Below are positions 11,564-22,780 of a DNA stretch of 64,000 nt, one piece after another. Source of the DNA: Alisma plantago-aquatica (Eukaryota; Streptophyta; Magnoliopsida; Alismatales; Alismataceae); assembly GCA_963693085.1 (NCBI GenBank), contig OY856413.1, positions 107,005,501-107,069,500 on the forward strand, in the 5' to 3' direction. A program made the position numbers and the translations under genes. Every line of letters begins with the position of its first letter. Position 1 is the stretch's first letter. The notes beneath the pieces were generated by a model. That model had not been told where the DNA came from, did not search any database, and saw only the letters and a program-made list of their open reading frames with translations.

Positions 11564-11881
11564 GAGGAAGGAAAGAGAAAATACTAAAATTGCAAAATAA
11601 AAGGATAATGTGATACATTATTAATGGGTTTTATGATAAGGATAGAAAGGAAGTATTTTCTAATAAAAGAGAATATAATTTTGTGCTAATAAATTAAAAA
11701 GCAAGTACAAAGAAGATAAAAAATATAATTTTCGAAATCCTAATAATTAAAGACAAAGGATTATCGAAGGAAATCAGGAAAAACAGAGAGACTTTCTTAG
11801 TAGTGAAGGAAGCACTTTCCTAATTAGAAGAGGGTTTGTTTGCTTTGAGGGCAAGCATCCCAGGGTGTTCCTACACTTCCC

Positions 11882-11888
11882 TATATAA
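11882..11888 (+). promoter_or_regulatory. TATA box of solo LTR
   Basis: TATATAA in CTTCCCTATATAAGGGG, at the same relative place as TATATAAAG in the homologous LTR at 22101. The GC-rich leader follows about 60 bp downstream. Confidence 0.7.
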
Positions 11889-11989
11889 GGGGTAAGGCCT
11901 TGGGATGAGTTCAGAAGATCCCACACACCATCTTCTCTTCTTCTTCCATGTTCTCATCCATAAACCCTAGCGGAGAAAAGCACTGTGAT

Positions 11990-12370
11990 CCTGGCACAAC
12001 AAGGAGACCAAGTGGGGTTGCTAAAGAAGTTGCACCTTCCCCGATGTCAAAGCAAGCTCCATCCAGCATCTCCATTCCCTAAACAGCGCGCCATAGAAGC
12101 AGCACATCTGCACAGGGCGGCTGCAAGTGCGGGCAAACTCTGCCAACCCTGGCCATATTGGCCGAGGTTTTAGGGTGCTCTGGGTGCACCCGGCTACGTC
12201 GGAGGTGGGGCGGTGGTTGGCATGGAGTTTCAGACCTTGGAGAGGGAGGAGAAGCCCTGCAAAGAGTCGTCCTTGGTGGCCAGTGCTATTGGTCGAAGGT
12301 AGGAGATGACCTAAGGTTCGTTAGACAGTTCTACCCCCCGCAATGTGCTGGATCGGCTGGTTAAGTGGAG
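11990..12370 (+). other. GC-rich leader block of LTR
   Basis: A GC-rich stretch in an otherwise AT-rich LTR. Overlapping short frames on the plus strand (11985-12173, 12127-12309, 12158-12364) have no recognisable domain. Homologous GC-rich blocks occur after the TATA box in the other LTRs, where the frames are not conserved, so this is probably untranslated leader. Confidence 0.5.
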
Positions 12371-13631
12371 GGTAATCGCATCTTTTCATTATGTTTACAA
12401 ATCTACAAGCAACGTTGCATGGGAATAGACACGTGGCGCTCTCTGATTAGCCAAGTAAGTAAAATCTTGCTAAATTCATAATTAAAGATTGGTAACTCCG
12501 ATTAGGACAAATAATATATGAATTTTTCTTAGAAAAATGAGAGAAATTTAAGAAAAATATAGTTAGAAGCTAATTCCTCTTGCTATTCAAAAAGAAGTGT
12601 AAATTATCATCTTTAATGAATTAAAGATTAAGAAACCCTATTTTGAAATGAATAAAGTGTTTAATAGGGTTTAATGGATCATTAAAGTTGATAATAACCT
12701 GTTAATTGTAAAAAGGTACTTTAAGATCAAAAAGGATGATCTTTGCACGTAATTAGTTTAATTTAGAGATTATGTGCATAAATATGCTTGAAATTTTAGA
12801 AGTACATAAAACTATCATCTTTAATGATTTAATTAATGAAAAACCCTTATATTTGATGATAGATGGATTTAATGTTGTTCAATGGATAATTCAAGCCAAT
12901 ATTAACCTATTGATTGTGAAGATAGAATCTAAAAAGATGATCTTTTTATATAATTGGCTTAATTTAGGGTTTCGTGCATGAATATGCATTAATGAGCTTG
13001 AAAACCCTAATTTAAGTGAATATGACTTTTAATTGTTTTAATGGTTCAAATCCATGAATAAATAGAGATATGACGATCCTAAGTCATTTTGGGTATAAAA
13101 GACTATTAAAATGGATAATTTGAGCAATTAGGGTTTATATAAATAGAAAAGAGTATTTTAGAGTTTGTTGACCTAAAAGGGATAAAGTTTGAGAAATTGA
13201 TCTAAGAAACCCTAATGAATATTAATGAAACCTTAATGCGGATTAGAAACCCTAGAAAGTGAATCCAAGTCAATAAAGTAGATTCTTGATAAAGTGTGTA
13301 ATAAACAAGAGTACATATTCTTTTCAGGAATTATGTGATTGTTGAATTGCTTGCTTGGATTGCTTTCTTGGTTGGATTTGCATAATTCTTGTGAAATCAT
13401 CAAATCAGGTATGTGGTTACGCTTATGATTATCCCGACTAGTTTTCTGAGGATTTTATCAATGTTTCCCTCATGGCTTGAAATAACTGTTGGATGCTTTT
13501 GTTTCATGCAACTATAGAGTGAATATGACTATCACTATGAATATACATGTATAACTGGATAGATCCGCGTCCACCTCTGTGGCTTGTAAAGGCTAAAAAG
13601 GGGTAACCTAGAGTAAGGTCTAGGTTATCAT

Positions 13632-13727
13632 GGGTTAGAAATTGGGCTACCAAGTGTAGTGCCATGAGACCCATTATCCTGCCATGAGTTAAGGAGTTGT
13701 CTACTTTCGAGTAGTGCCATGTGACTC
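13632..13727 (+). repeat. Two three-stem hairpin units
   Basis: Unit 1: outer GGGTT/GACCC, middle TGG/CCA, inner CTAC-CAAGT-GTAG. Unit 2: outer GAGTT/GACTC, inner CTACT-TTCG-AGTAG with a UUCG loop, plus CCA opposite TTG. Both share the architecture of the units at 23959-24191, but the stem bases differ in both arms. Confidence 0.7.
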
Positions 13728-13945
13728 AACCCTAGAAACTGGTTCAACTATAGGTGGGACCATGAGGGGTTTAATGGTGATCTACCATAAGGAAGGTATA
13801 TCCAGGTCCACTGTAGGGATAGCACAGAGGATATGGTACTCATGGATCACGGAGTAATATTTAAAACGTAATCTTGGTTGTTAAATGATTAATTGAATGA
13901 TTACGTTGTTATCATAGTTGCACATTTATTGTTTCCCCCACATAC

Positions 13946-13977
13946 CAGCTTCGGCTGACCGACGTTTTTTTTGTCGG
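13946..13977 (+). other. Tandem UUCG and CCGAC/GTCGG hairpins
   Basis: CAGC-TTCG-GCTG (13946-13957) is followed by CCGAC (13959-13963) with GTCGG (13973-13977), ending 8 bp before the acceptor AG. The same pair is found in all three related LTR copies. Confidence 0.7.
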
Positions 13978-14272
13978 TGTTTTAGGTACGAGCCATAAGG
14001 ACAAACAGTAAATCGTCATATTGTGAAATACATGAAGTAAAATACAAGGAGGATTAGTTAGAATAGAATCCGCAAGTGGATATAAGTTTAGAGATCCAAG
14101 TTTTCAAAAAGGTATGCAAAAGTTTATTTTCTTACAGTTTTCCCGTTTAGTCTGTTAAAATTTGAGAATTGTTCTTGGTTAATTGTCAAACCTTTGATCC
14201 GAAAGTTATGGGTGCAGCTTCAACCTCTCGGTCTCCCTTAATTGGGGGTTATCGGGAGGTGGGGTCGTAACA

Positions 14273-14277
14273 CTCCT
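14273..14277. repeat. Right TSD of solo LTR (CTCCT)
   Basis: Second copy of the 5-bp target duplication that begins at 10926. Confidence 0.9.
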
Positions 14278-14341
14278 TCTCCATGATATAATGAGGATTC
14301 AAAGATTGTATCAACAGAGTAGGATTGATGCACATTCCCAG

Positions 14342-14644
14342 TTAAATTTCTAGCAACTTGAAGGGTACCTTTATCTTTCCAGACAGTTCTACTTCATCCA
14401 AGCACTTATATGGCTTAGTCAATACCAAGGTGGCAATGGTTTCCTTTCTCCACAAAGTGTCTATGACTCTAGAAGCAACATTCAACACCTTTCTGATGGT
14501 CTCTCCAAAGAACAAATTTTCTAGGATGGTCAATATATACACCCACAGGCAAGGCATATCAGGGGAAGCAACACCACAACACACCTCACTCTTAAACGAC
14601 TCACATAGGGAGCACATATAGATAAAGATATTATCACCAGTCAA
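14342..14644 (-). pseudogene. Unrecognised antisense ORF remnant beside Tat pol
   Basis: A 100-codon minus-strand frame with cysteine-rich start (MTGDNIFIYMCSLCESF) and KVLNVASRVIDTLWRKETIA near its middle. I do not recognise the family. It ends at 14342, and coding-like minus-strand sequence appears to continue across the solo LTR into 10930-10700. Tat-lineage elements are known to carry an extra ORF in antisense orientation downstream of pol, which fits position and strand; this is inference. A plus-strand frame over the same bases (14358-14621) is likely its shadow, and a host-gene fragment is the main alternative. Confidence 0.35.
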
Positions 14645-14660
14645 CCAGCGAGCTACCTGG

Positions 14661-16013
14661 AATTTTGTAAAAAAACTCGATATTTACCAGACCAAATTTC
14701 AATATAATTATATATAGAGGTAACTATATAAAAAATTACATCATACATTACATCAGACTGTGTGGAAGCTTACATTTCTATACATTAAACCTAGTAAATT
14801 AATCTCAACACTTATACTAATCTTGTCTCCAGTAGAAGACATCGCCTGCATATCTCATGTTGTCTCTTCTAAATCATTTTGAAGTGTCAGATCTTTCCAT
14901 GAATTCCCATAGGGAATGTAACCACACATGGACCGAAAGAGAAAGATGGGTCAGTCCCAAGGTCCGGTACAAAACCAATTATTTAGAAAGTCATTGAAAT
15001 ATGCAACTAACTATCAGGAATTGTTAATTAGAATATGCAAGGAATTTAACATGTAGGAGAGTATCAAGTTGTAAATAAGGCCTATCAATATAAAAAGACT
15101 AATTTCAATATTCAAGACTAGGAGTTCAAATTCAATATTCAACACTAGGAATTCAATCATAATAGATAGCACATGGCAATGCCTATTTTGTTGAAGAAGC
15201 CATATGCTCTCTCCATGGAGAGCGACAACACACCAACTGTGTTTCCCAGTATATTGAGGGACACATATGTCCTTTCTCTACACAGAGTCATGGAACCGTA
15301 CTTCCACTTAAACTAGTTGTGGAAATGTACTTCCACATAAACTAGTGGGCACTGTATTACTATGTCTGACATTTGAACAATGTGCTACTATTTTCCAAGA
15401 ATAATTGTTGGTGTCCTTTCAAAGAGGAAGGCTAAAGTTCAACAAGCAGTATTAGGCCAACCAACCTATCTAATCATACATGCATTCAAGAGGAAATAAA
15501 ATTTCCAAATAGAAATAGTAATTTTTTACCTTGACTCAAAACCTTCTAGATTCAAGTGTTCCATGGATGAAGCTCTGAGAGTCAATTAAGAGAGAGATAT
15601 CTACAAATGTAGAATGACATTGGTTACTATTTTCTAAGAATCATTCAATTACATGTGTCCATGTGTGTTACGTGTGACTTAATTTTTCTATTAGTAGAAT
15701 GATTCGTTTGCTTCCCATTCTAATATTTTCTAGGGTTTTGACCTAGTCAAATATATATCATATTATCTTTGATACTATAGCATAATAATGTTATATAGTC
15801 ATGTGGTTCACCTAATGTCATGTTTTTACACTATGTTTCCTTCATATGTGTAACGTTAGATCTAGATTGTAATCAATATGTATTTCTATATACGAACTAA
15901 ACAAATATTTATATTAGTTTTGGATCTTAGCCATGTATTTAATTACGAGTACAAATTTAGCACAGGACGAGAGGGACTAATTACCCTTACAGTCCAAAAA
16001 ACTATTTTATTTG

Positions 16014-16055
<42 letters not shown>

Positions 16056-17699
16056 TAGATATATAATATGTCAATATAAATTATTGACTCATACCCCAAT
16101 CTCTACTATAAATCATTAACTCACATCCCAATCTCTACATTACATATTCTGATACCCAAATCTAGGGTTTTAGTTTGATAATCGAGATAATTTTAGTATA
16201 TAGGGTATATTTATATGTCAAAACTGAAATTATAGATGTTCACTAATGGCTAATAGAAATACATGTAATTATGCATGCTAGCATGGTTACCACTTAGGTC
16301 TAAGTTAACGTAATAGTTCATCTTAGTAGTATCTTATTTTCCATTTTCAGATATATATTCTGAAATTAGACGTTACAAAGGACACCAAAATTGAAATTAC
16401 TTATGCCAATTGGTATTAGTACAGTAATGTATGTGTACGTACTAATATGTATATGCGCCTGATTACTAACATGGAAGAGTTCAACTAATGCATATTTCTG
16501 TTATAACCATGATTCATATACCGTAGTATCTAATTCGTAACCACATGAGATACATATATACATAGCTTATAAGTCATAACAAAGACATTATATGTATAGG
16601 TTATCGTTACGAATACAATGATTAGTAACGGTAGTCAGTATACCACTTCTTACTAATGAAGAAATGAAACCATATATAGTAATTTTATTCATGTAAGTAA
16701 ATCAAAAAGACTCTCAATCATTATTACAACTATATCCGTAAAGGTAGGTTCTAGTTTACATTTACTTCACTACATCCGTATCATGTAAGATTATGAAATC
16801 AAGATATTCCGAAGGTCAATTTGCAGAATTTTAACCCTCGTCATCCCCTAATATATATGCATCCAGTACACGCAAAAAGTCAAAGAACTACATAATCAAA
16901 ACAACGTAGCACTGCTGCTACACATAGTAGTAGTAATGGTATGCAAGCATGAGTACTACCGGCGCCGAGCTTATTAGTGTGTGAACAATACGTGCATGTG
17001 TATGTGCATATGGATTATAGGACATAAAATTATTATTCCTAACCAGTGGTGGAATTACACTTGGACACACTGAGGCCCAGTCTTCCGTGAAAAAAAAAAA
17101 CATATGCGTAGAAAACTCAGTGTCGTGATCCTATAATTAGTATCAACCGGATTTCAGTTTTGGATTATAAGGCTCGACGGTATTGTATTTCTACCAGTCT
17201 ATTTTGATAAATCTATAAATAAAAGTAGTGCCATTCCCACTCTTGTTTCATATTTTCTGTTAGAAGACTTGCATGTTTCGCGACGTATAATGCGATTTGA
17301 TATTCCACATTCCATTTAAATGCAGAAAGCACAACCAGAGGCACTAAGTTTGCATGCAGAGAGAAGGGAGGTGTTTGGCCCGTCGATTACTGAATGCACT
17401 AACAACTTTTGTTGATTTCATTGTGCCGTCATTATCAAATTAATTTATTATCATTAATTCATCTGAAGGCTATCCATGTTATTTTGATCTTTTTCATGCA
17501 CCAACATCCATTTTCACTCGCATTGGAAGGACTATTTATATTTATTAGTTGACTTATACAAGTTGTTCCTTTTAGCAGATGTTCTTCTCGTCAATTTTAA
17601 TTTAATGTTTAATGTCTTGAAATTTATATATCCTTAAGGTTGATTTATTCATTTTGATTTTAGTTTGTCTTAAATAGTTGGTTGGAATGAGTCTGGCAG
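14661..17699. other. AT-rich intergenic DNA, no gene seen
   Basis: No domain, tRNA or intact ORF was found on either strand. It contains a TA microsatellite and many short frames of low complexity. No LTR ends or TIR/TSD pairs were recognised, though old decayed repeats are likely. Confidence 0.6.
16019..16053. repeat. (TA)n microsatellite followed by (GATA)n
   Basis: About 17 TA units run into GATAGATAGATATATA. Confidence 0.95.
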
Positions 17700-18040
17700 T
17701 TCAAACACAATAATAATAATCATAATCATCATCAACTAAGCCTCAATCCCAACTATGTTGGATCGGCTATATGGATCCTTCTTGTCCATTCAGCTCTATC
17801 ATGTGTTATATTATGGTTGAGATGTAGAGCTTTAAAATCTCTCTTTATAAGCTCTTCCCATGTTAATTTAGGCCTTCCTCTTCTTCTATTAATTGTGTTT
17901 GCCTCAAAAGTATTGCTTCGTATGGCAGATTAATGGGTCTGTGTTGCACATGTCCATACCATCTGAGTCGGTCCTCCCGCAACTTGTCCTCAATGCTCGT
18001 CACCCCCACTTTATTCCTGATATAGTCGAACACAATGACG
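17700..18040 (-). pseudogene. RTE-type LINE, 3' end, 5'-truncated
   Basis: Non-LTR retrotransposon fragment on the minus strand. Reading down from about 18040 gives VGVTSIEDKLREDRLRWYGH, the hallmark C-terminal wording of RTE reverse transcriptases, then after one frameshift near 17885 GRPKLTWEELIKRDFKALHL and WTRRIHIADPT. The 3' end passes through GTTGGGATTGAGGCTTAG into a (GAT/TAT)n-like simple tail at 17709-17740, the usual RTE terminus. Upstream catalytic domains are absent, typical of 5'-truncated insertion. No TSD was resolved. Confidence 0.85.
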
Positions 18041-18130
18041 ATAGAAATTTGACAGTGTCTTTGTATAAACCGTGACATGTACTATAATTGTGATATATCT
18101 CAATTTGGTAGTTTCCGTATCTATTTTAGT

Positions 18131-18520
18131 GATTTATCACTCTCTCTATAGACACAAGAGCATCTATAATTTGTTGATTAAATTTAGAAATAGATATTAA
18201 ATCAATCAATTTGTATTTCCTTTTAGTTTATCTCATTTTCCAGTGCTTGGTTAGTCTATTGATTGATTCCTATCTTTTTAATTTCATAGTTTTTTAACTG
18301 ATTTTTTCCTTGAACATGGTATTAGTAGAATGAGATGTATACTTTGATTAATTCCATCATCTTGCAGTGCATATAACCTATCGTAGGAACACTCATTAAG
18401 AGATCAATGAGACAAACTAAAAAGAAGTACAAATGGATTGATTTGATATGCATTTTCAAAACCTAGTTAACAAACTATAGATGCTCTTGTGATTATAGAG
18501 AGTGATGAGAATTGTAAATC
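18131..18520. mobile_element. Foldback MITE with ~105-bp inverted repeats
   Basis: The left arm (18131-18236) and the reverse complement of the right arm (18405-18520) align over their full length. Shared blocks are GATTTA, ATCACTCTCT, ACAAGAGCATCTATA, TTTGTT, ATCAATC and TTTTTAGTTT/TCTCATT. The ~170-bp spacer has no ORF. No confident TSD was found, so the superfamily is open. The arms differ by several substitutions and small indels, so it is not recent. Confidence 0.75.
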
Positions 18521-19029
18521 ATTTTCTGTAGAATATGATGGGTGGTATGTATATGAATGATTTTTTGGTTGTTTATGAAAGATGTATCCTAAAAGTATTT
18601 AAATTAATGTTATAATGCGATGATTTTGAAATATACAACCTTGACATGTATGATAATTATCATATACTTTGTTGTTTTCACAATATCTTGTTTCCCTTTG
18701 TTAATTTATATCTCATTTTTTTATAAGTGATAATATATCATGGTTTGATAGAAAATAAGCTTTTATACTTATGCCTCACCCATTACAAATTTCTAACTCC
18801 ACCACTGTTCCCAACCGACTTCAAGGATCAGCTACACCTTGCTATCTACCTGTATTATTATCTAAGTATTTGTCTAACATGTCTAATACTTAATTTATGA
18901 AATAAGAAGTTACTGGAAAGCAAGGGTTAAGTTGTTAACATGTTATTTATATATATGTTTCTATATAACAGAGTTGTATCGATTAGATTACAACTAGTAC
19001 TAGGATTTTCTCTATCGTTTGTAATTTAC
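18521..19029. other. AT-rich spacer, no gene seen
   Basis: Low-complexity AT-rich DNA between the foldback MITE and the hAT-type MITE. No coding or RNA feature recognised. Confidence 0.6.
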
Positions 19030-19037
19030 ATGTTATC
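19030..19037. repeat. Left 8-bp TSD (ATGTTATC)
   Basis: Identical to 19681-19688. An 8-bp duplication is the hAT signature. Confidence 0.9.
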
Positions 19038-19680
19038 CAGGGCTGAAAAAATAAGAGTCGGCCCGACTGTCCCAACTTGAACCCAAAATTTTAAGTGGAT
19101 TTAGGGTCTAATACTTTTTGACCCGATCCGAAATTGACCCAAACCTGACGACCTGAAACTAAATTAGGGTCAGGACCCAAATTGACCCGATTGATCCAAA
19201 ATTTGGAATACTATTTCAAATATTATTACAAATACTATATGATAAGACACTCAATGGACTATTAAGTTAATAAATCATCGATCATGAAGTTTATTTTGAC
19301 AATTCTACATAGTTTTGTATCAATTTGTATGATTTATTATACTACTTTTATTATGAATTTGTATTCAAAACTCTCAAACAAACTACAATAGGTTTTATAT
19401 GTGTTTCTCAATCACATTGGAAGTTTATCACAACAACATTTGTAAATTACACTTGAAAATTATCGATGATTAAACAGATCATAGATTGTTTTTAAATTAT
19501 TCTATTGGTACTGGATTTATGGGTCAAATCCGATAGATCCAAAATTATTTGCGGTGGGTTAGAATGAAGAATTTCGGCCCGAAAATCCATCTTTTGTAAG
19601 TTTAAGGTCTAGACAAAAAGTGTTGATCCGCAATGATCCGAAATAAAATCTGCTCAACTCGAACCCAATTGCCACCCCTA
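19038..19680. mobile_element. 643-bp non-autonomous hAT-type element
   Basis: The left end is CAGGGCTG and the right end, reverse-complemented, is TAGGGGTGGCAATTGGGTTC. These resemble plant hAT ends of the CAGGG(G/C)TGGC type. A perfect 8-bp duplication ATGTTATC flanks it. The subterminal sequence is rich in short GACCCGA/TCGGGTC-like motifs on both sides (CGGCCCGAC, GACCCGATC, GACCCGATT), as expected for transposase-binding repeats. No transposase is encoded, so it would depend on an autonomous partner. Confidence 0.88.
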
Positions 19681-19688
19681 ATGTTATC
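19681..19688. repeat. Right 8-bp TSD (ATGTTATC)
   Basis: Second copy of the duplication beginning at 19030. Confidence 0.9.
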
Positions 19689-20475
19689 TATATCCATTCT
19701 CTCTTTGAATTCTGAGATCAGTTCATAGTTGACGAGATCAGTAATCCATTGTCTGTTGTCTAACAAGTATATAGATACCAATACAAGGCATGTAGGTATA
19801 AGTGGTAAGTTAGTTAATCTACATACACCACTAGGTTTTACATACCAGTATAGTATGTGTAGAGCCACTACATCACTACTCTAATTATCTTTCAAATCTA
19901 TAATTCTTCTAATTATCGACCATTTTCTAATTGATTTTCCAAAACAAAATGCCATAAGTAACAGAACTCATTGTTTGCTGGTTTGCTATTAATCTCCATT
20001 TCCCACATTTTCGTTTGATTGGAGGCAAGGTCTAGATTCAAATGCTTTACTTCAGATTCCCCATGATCAACACAAGATGAACCTAATGGCAACTTGATGG
20101 TAGGACCTATCCATGCTTGCTTCTCCTTTTTGGATGGAAGACTCGTTGCTAGTTTGTAGTAGCACCTCTGCTTCTTGAGCTGAAGTTCCAACATATTTTA
20201 GGCTCGCATGGGAGTAACCAAGAGGATGGGTTACGGAGGAGCATGTTACCTGGTTGTAGGTAGGGGTGTTCTAAGTTGACGATAATGAAGTTTAGAGATC
20301 TGCGTATTCTTTCAATTAAGTGTAGTTGATCTTATATAAATGAGGGGTGTGACTAGAATTGCGGAACTTGGGATGACAGTGTTGTAGACAAAGGAGTAGA
20401 ACATCAATTATGTGGCTTCCCTCTAGTCATATGAGGTCGCTAAGTCAACAATATGATGGCATTTAGTCCTTTACT
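19689..20475. other. Intergenic DNA with one weak minus-strand frame
   Basis: A 93-codon minus-strand frame at 19913-20194 (MLELQLKKQRCYYKLATSLP...) has less biased composition than its surroundings, but I recognise no domain and see no splice or promoter context. It could be a decayed exon or chance. Nothing else was found. Confidence 0.35.
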
Positions 20476-20480
20476 TTCAT
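20476..20480. repeat. Left TSD of outer solo LTR (TTCAT)
   Basis: TTCAT here and at 35169-35173, directly outside the TGTAA...TAACA termini of the interrupted solo LTR. Confidence 0.88.
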
Positions 20481-20772
20481 TGTAATGACCCCGACTCCTG
20501 GTAACCCACAATTAAGGGAGACCGAAAGGTCAGAGCCGTTAACCAATAACCTAGATCAAAGGTTTGACAAATAATCAATAACAATTAATAAACTTTACCA
20601 ACTAAACTGAAAATTGGTATAAAATAAAAATTTTCTTACCTTTTTAAAATTGGGACTTCTAAACTTCTAAACATGAAGATACTGATCTAACTAATCCTCA
20701 TATGTGCGTTAATTCTCATTTAATTCCACATATGCCACTTTACTGTTTGTTCTTTTCAGTGTACCTAAAACA

Positions 20773-20805
20773 CCGACAAACAAAATGTCGGTCAACAAGA
20801 AGTTG
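20773..20805 (-). other. Tandem hairpins in solo LTR with compensated stem
   Basis: Plus strand CCGAC (20773-20777) with GTCGG (20787-20791), then CAAC (20793-20796) with GTTG (20802-20805). The CAAC/GTTG stem sits where the sister LTRs have CAGC/GCTG. The G-C pair is an A-T pair here, changed in both arms. Confidence 0.7.
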
Positions 20806-21142
20806 GTATGTGGGGGAAACAAAAATCATGCAACTATAGTAACAAAGTAATCAGCCAATTATCATTTAACAACCAAGATTACATTTTAAATGATACTACT
20901 CAATCCTTTCCTATCCCCTATCTCTGTGTTGTCCCTGTAGTGGACTGAGATACTACCTCTCTCTATGTAGATCCTTATTAAACCCCACATGATCCTACCT
21001 AACAGGTAGATCAATATCTAGGGTTGAGTCGCATGGTACTACCCATAGGTAGTCCAATCTCTGAATCCAAGTGACTCGATGGTCCTACCCCATAGGTAGC
21101 CATGTACTAAGTCATTCGATGACCTAATGGGCCTACCCCATA

Positions 21143-21147
21143 GGTAG
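21143..21147. repeat. Left TSD of nested element (GGTAG)
   Basis: GGTAG here and at 32468-32472. The target is one arm of a hairpin in the host LTR array (CTACC/GGTAG stem). Confidence 0.93.
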
Positions 21148-22100
21148 TGTTACAACCCCAATTTTTGGGTTCAAGTGGTGAGAAATATAATTTCTCATAT
21201 TAAATAATCATATATTTGGTTGAGAATAATTGGATTTCGTTTAAAATAGCCTTGCTGTTTGATTTGTGGGCTTTATTGGCTATTGGGCCCAATAACAAGG
21301 AAAATAACAAAGAAAATTCAATTAGTAAATGAATAATAGAATATTTGAGAAAAGAAATATGTGGAAACCTCTAGAAGGCAAATCCAAAGAGGGATTTCGT
21401 GCCTCTTGAGTTCCTTGGGTTCCAAGGAGTCCTAAGTTGTAAAAAGAAAGCAATAAGAAAAGAAAAGATTAATTATAAGAAATAAATTGAAAATAATGAT
21501 AAAATGTGGAAAATGAGTGGAAAGAGGCATAAATGAGATTTCTTGGTGAAATTTCGTATCCATGATGTTGCTAATATTAAAAGGGATGCCAATGAGGAAA
21601 ATAAAAGAGAAATAAAAAGAAATCCTCAAAAAGGAATATTTAAATGAGAAATTAGAAAGATAATGTGAAATAATGCATAAAGATGCATCTAGAAGGATAA
21701 TAAGTATCCAATAAAAAGAATTTAGAAATAATAGAGTTTCTTGGGGTCCAAGGAGCCCCAAATAAAGAGGAAAGAAAGAGAAAATACCAAAAGTACAAAA
21801 TAAGAGGATAATGCTTTTTCTATTAAAAGGAAATATTAATTTCGTGGCTAGTAGATTTAAAAGCCAAAACCAAGGAACATAAAGGAGGTAAAATATGGAT
21901 TCCTTAATAACCAAGGATCGTGAAATAGAAGGGTGTCTTTTAATAATTATAAGAGAAGAGTTTTTCTTGTACACAATGAAAGATAGGGGTTTTAGTAATC
22001 AAATGCCCGGTTGCCTTTGCAACTACGTTCCTTTCTAGGAGGATGAAGATGATCTAACCCTACCCCCTTCTCTTGGTCCTACCCTAATAGAAAGGACCCC

Positions 22101-22109
22101 TATATAAAG
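22101..22109 (+). promoter_or_regulatory. TATA box of 5' LTR
   Basis: TATATAAAG in GGACCCCTATATAAAGACGG, conserved at 29887 in the 3' LTR and at 11882 in the solo LTR. It sets the U3/R boundary near 22130. Confidence 0.75.
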
Positions 22110-22189
22110 ACGGATCCCACGTTGAGTACCCAGGAATCCTAGCTGGGTTTCATAAACTGAAAGAGATGAGAGCTTGTTCCACGCTAGTT

Positions 22190-22780
22190 CCTCCTTGACG
22201 TAGTGGTGGCTGATGCAGAAGATCTTGCATCTACACCCACTCCTATTCCTTGGGGATACGATGGCTTTAAAGGGAGGTTCCTCTGACCGGACCTGGGCGC
22301 AGGGTTGGAGGATGGTGATGTGGCCGACAAGGTGCAAGTGGTTGGCGTCACGGTGGCGCGACCGCGATCTGCAGACCCACCGGAGCAACCACTCCTTTGG
22401 TCATGTGTGCCAGGGAGGTTTGGAGGTTGTTCCTTGTCAGACACCTAGCCGGAGTTGAGGGCAATGTTGGCTCTCGCCGTGGAGGAGGCACCTGCCGGCC
22501 CAGACACATGGACCTCGGCGGTTCTGTCACCATCGCGACCAGGAGGGTCGAGGAAGCCAGAGATGATGCCGGTTGTGACCTCGATGCCTGCAAGGGAGGA
22601 GAAGCCCCGTGCGGAGACAACATGAAGGGGAAGGAATAGCACGAGGTCATGGCCTCGTTACGCAGCAGGCGCGCAGGAAGACGCCGACACAAAGCGTCGT
22701 GGCTGGCGTCCGTGAGGATCGCGAGGAAGGAGATAATAGAGCAGAATGACGTGAGGGCCCCTGGGGCTGAACATGACCCA
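22190..22780 (+). other. GC-rich leader block of 5' LTR
   Basis: Several overlapping open frames occur on both strands. The plus-strand frame at 22213-22458 recurs in the 3' LTR at 29999-30244, but only because the LTRs are copies; the block at 12.0 kb does not preserve it. No domain is recognisable. Most likely untranslated leader. Confidence 0.5.

Larger units (their letters stand above)
13409..13985 (+). other. Intron-like module with hairpin array
   Basis: Donor AATCAG/GTATGTGG and acceptor GTGTTTTAG/GTACG bound 577 bp. Inside are TAACCTA (13604-13610) with TAGGTTA (13621-13627), two multi-stem hairpins (13632-13672, 13686-13727) and the tandem hairpins before the acceptor. Splicing is inferred from consensus and from conservation of both sites in the related LTRs. 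Confidence 0.55.
10931..14272 (+). mobile_element. 3.34-kb solo LTR (Tekay/Del-like), perfect TSD
   Basis: Starts TGTTAAAACACTG and ends GGTCGTAACA, flanked by CTCCT on both sides. It is homologous along its length to the LTRs of the element at 21148-32467: same purine-rich U3, CCCTATATAAGG promoter, GC-rich leader, telo-box-rich AT region, hairpin array, CTTCGG block and terminal CTCCCTTAATTGGGGGTTATC. Divergence from that pair is obvious by eye, so it is an older or separate subfamily. With no second LTR, primer site or internal region, it is a solo LTR. Confidence 0.92.

Noticed and set aside
21432..21974. 180-codon hydrophobic minus-strand protein
   Set aside because: Lies across the purine-rich U3 of an LTR; composition explains the open frame. 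Kept only as a low-interest finding.
22348..22692. Alanine/arginine/proline-rich minus-strand frames near 22.4 and 30.4 kb
   Set aside because: Duplicated because the LTRs are copies; GC-rich leader with frames in several phases and no motif.
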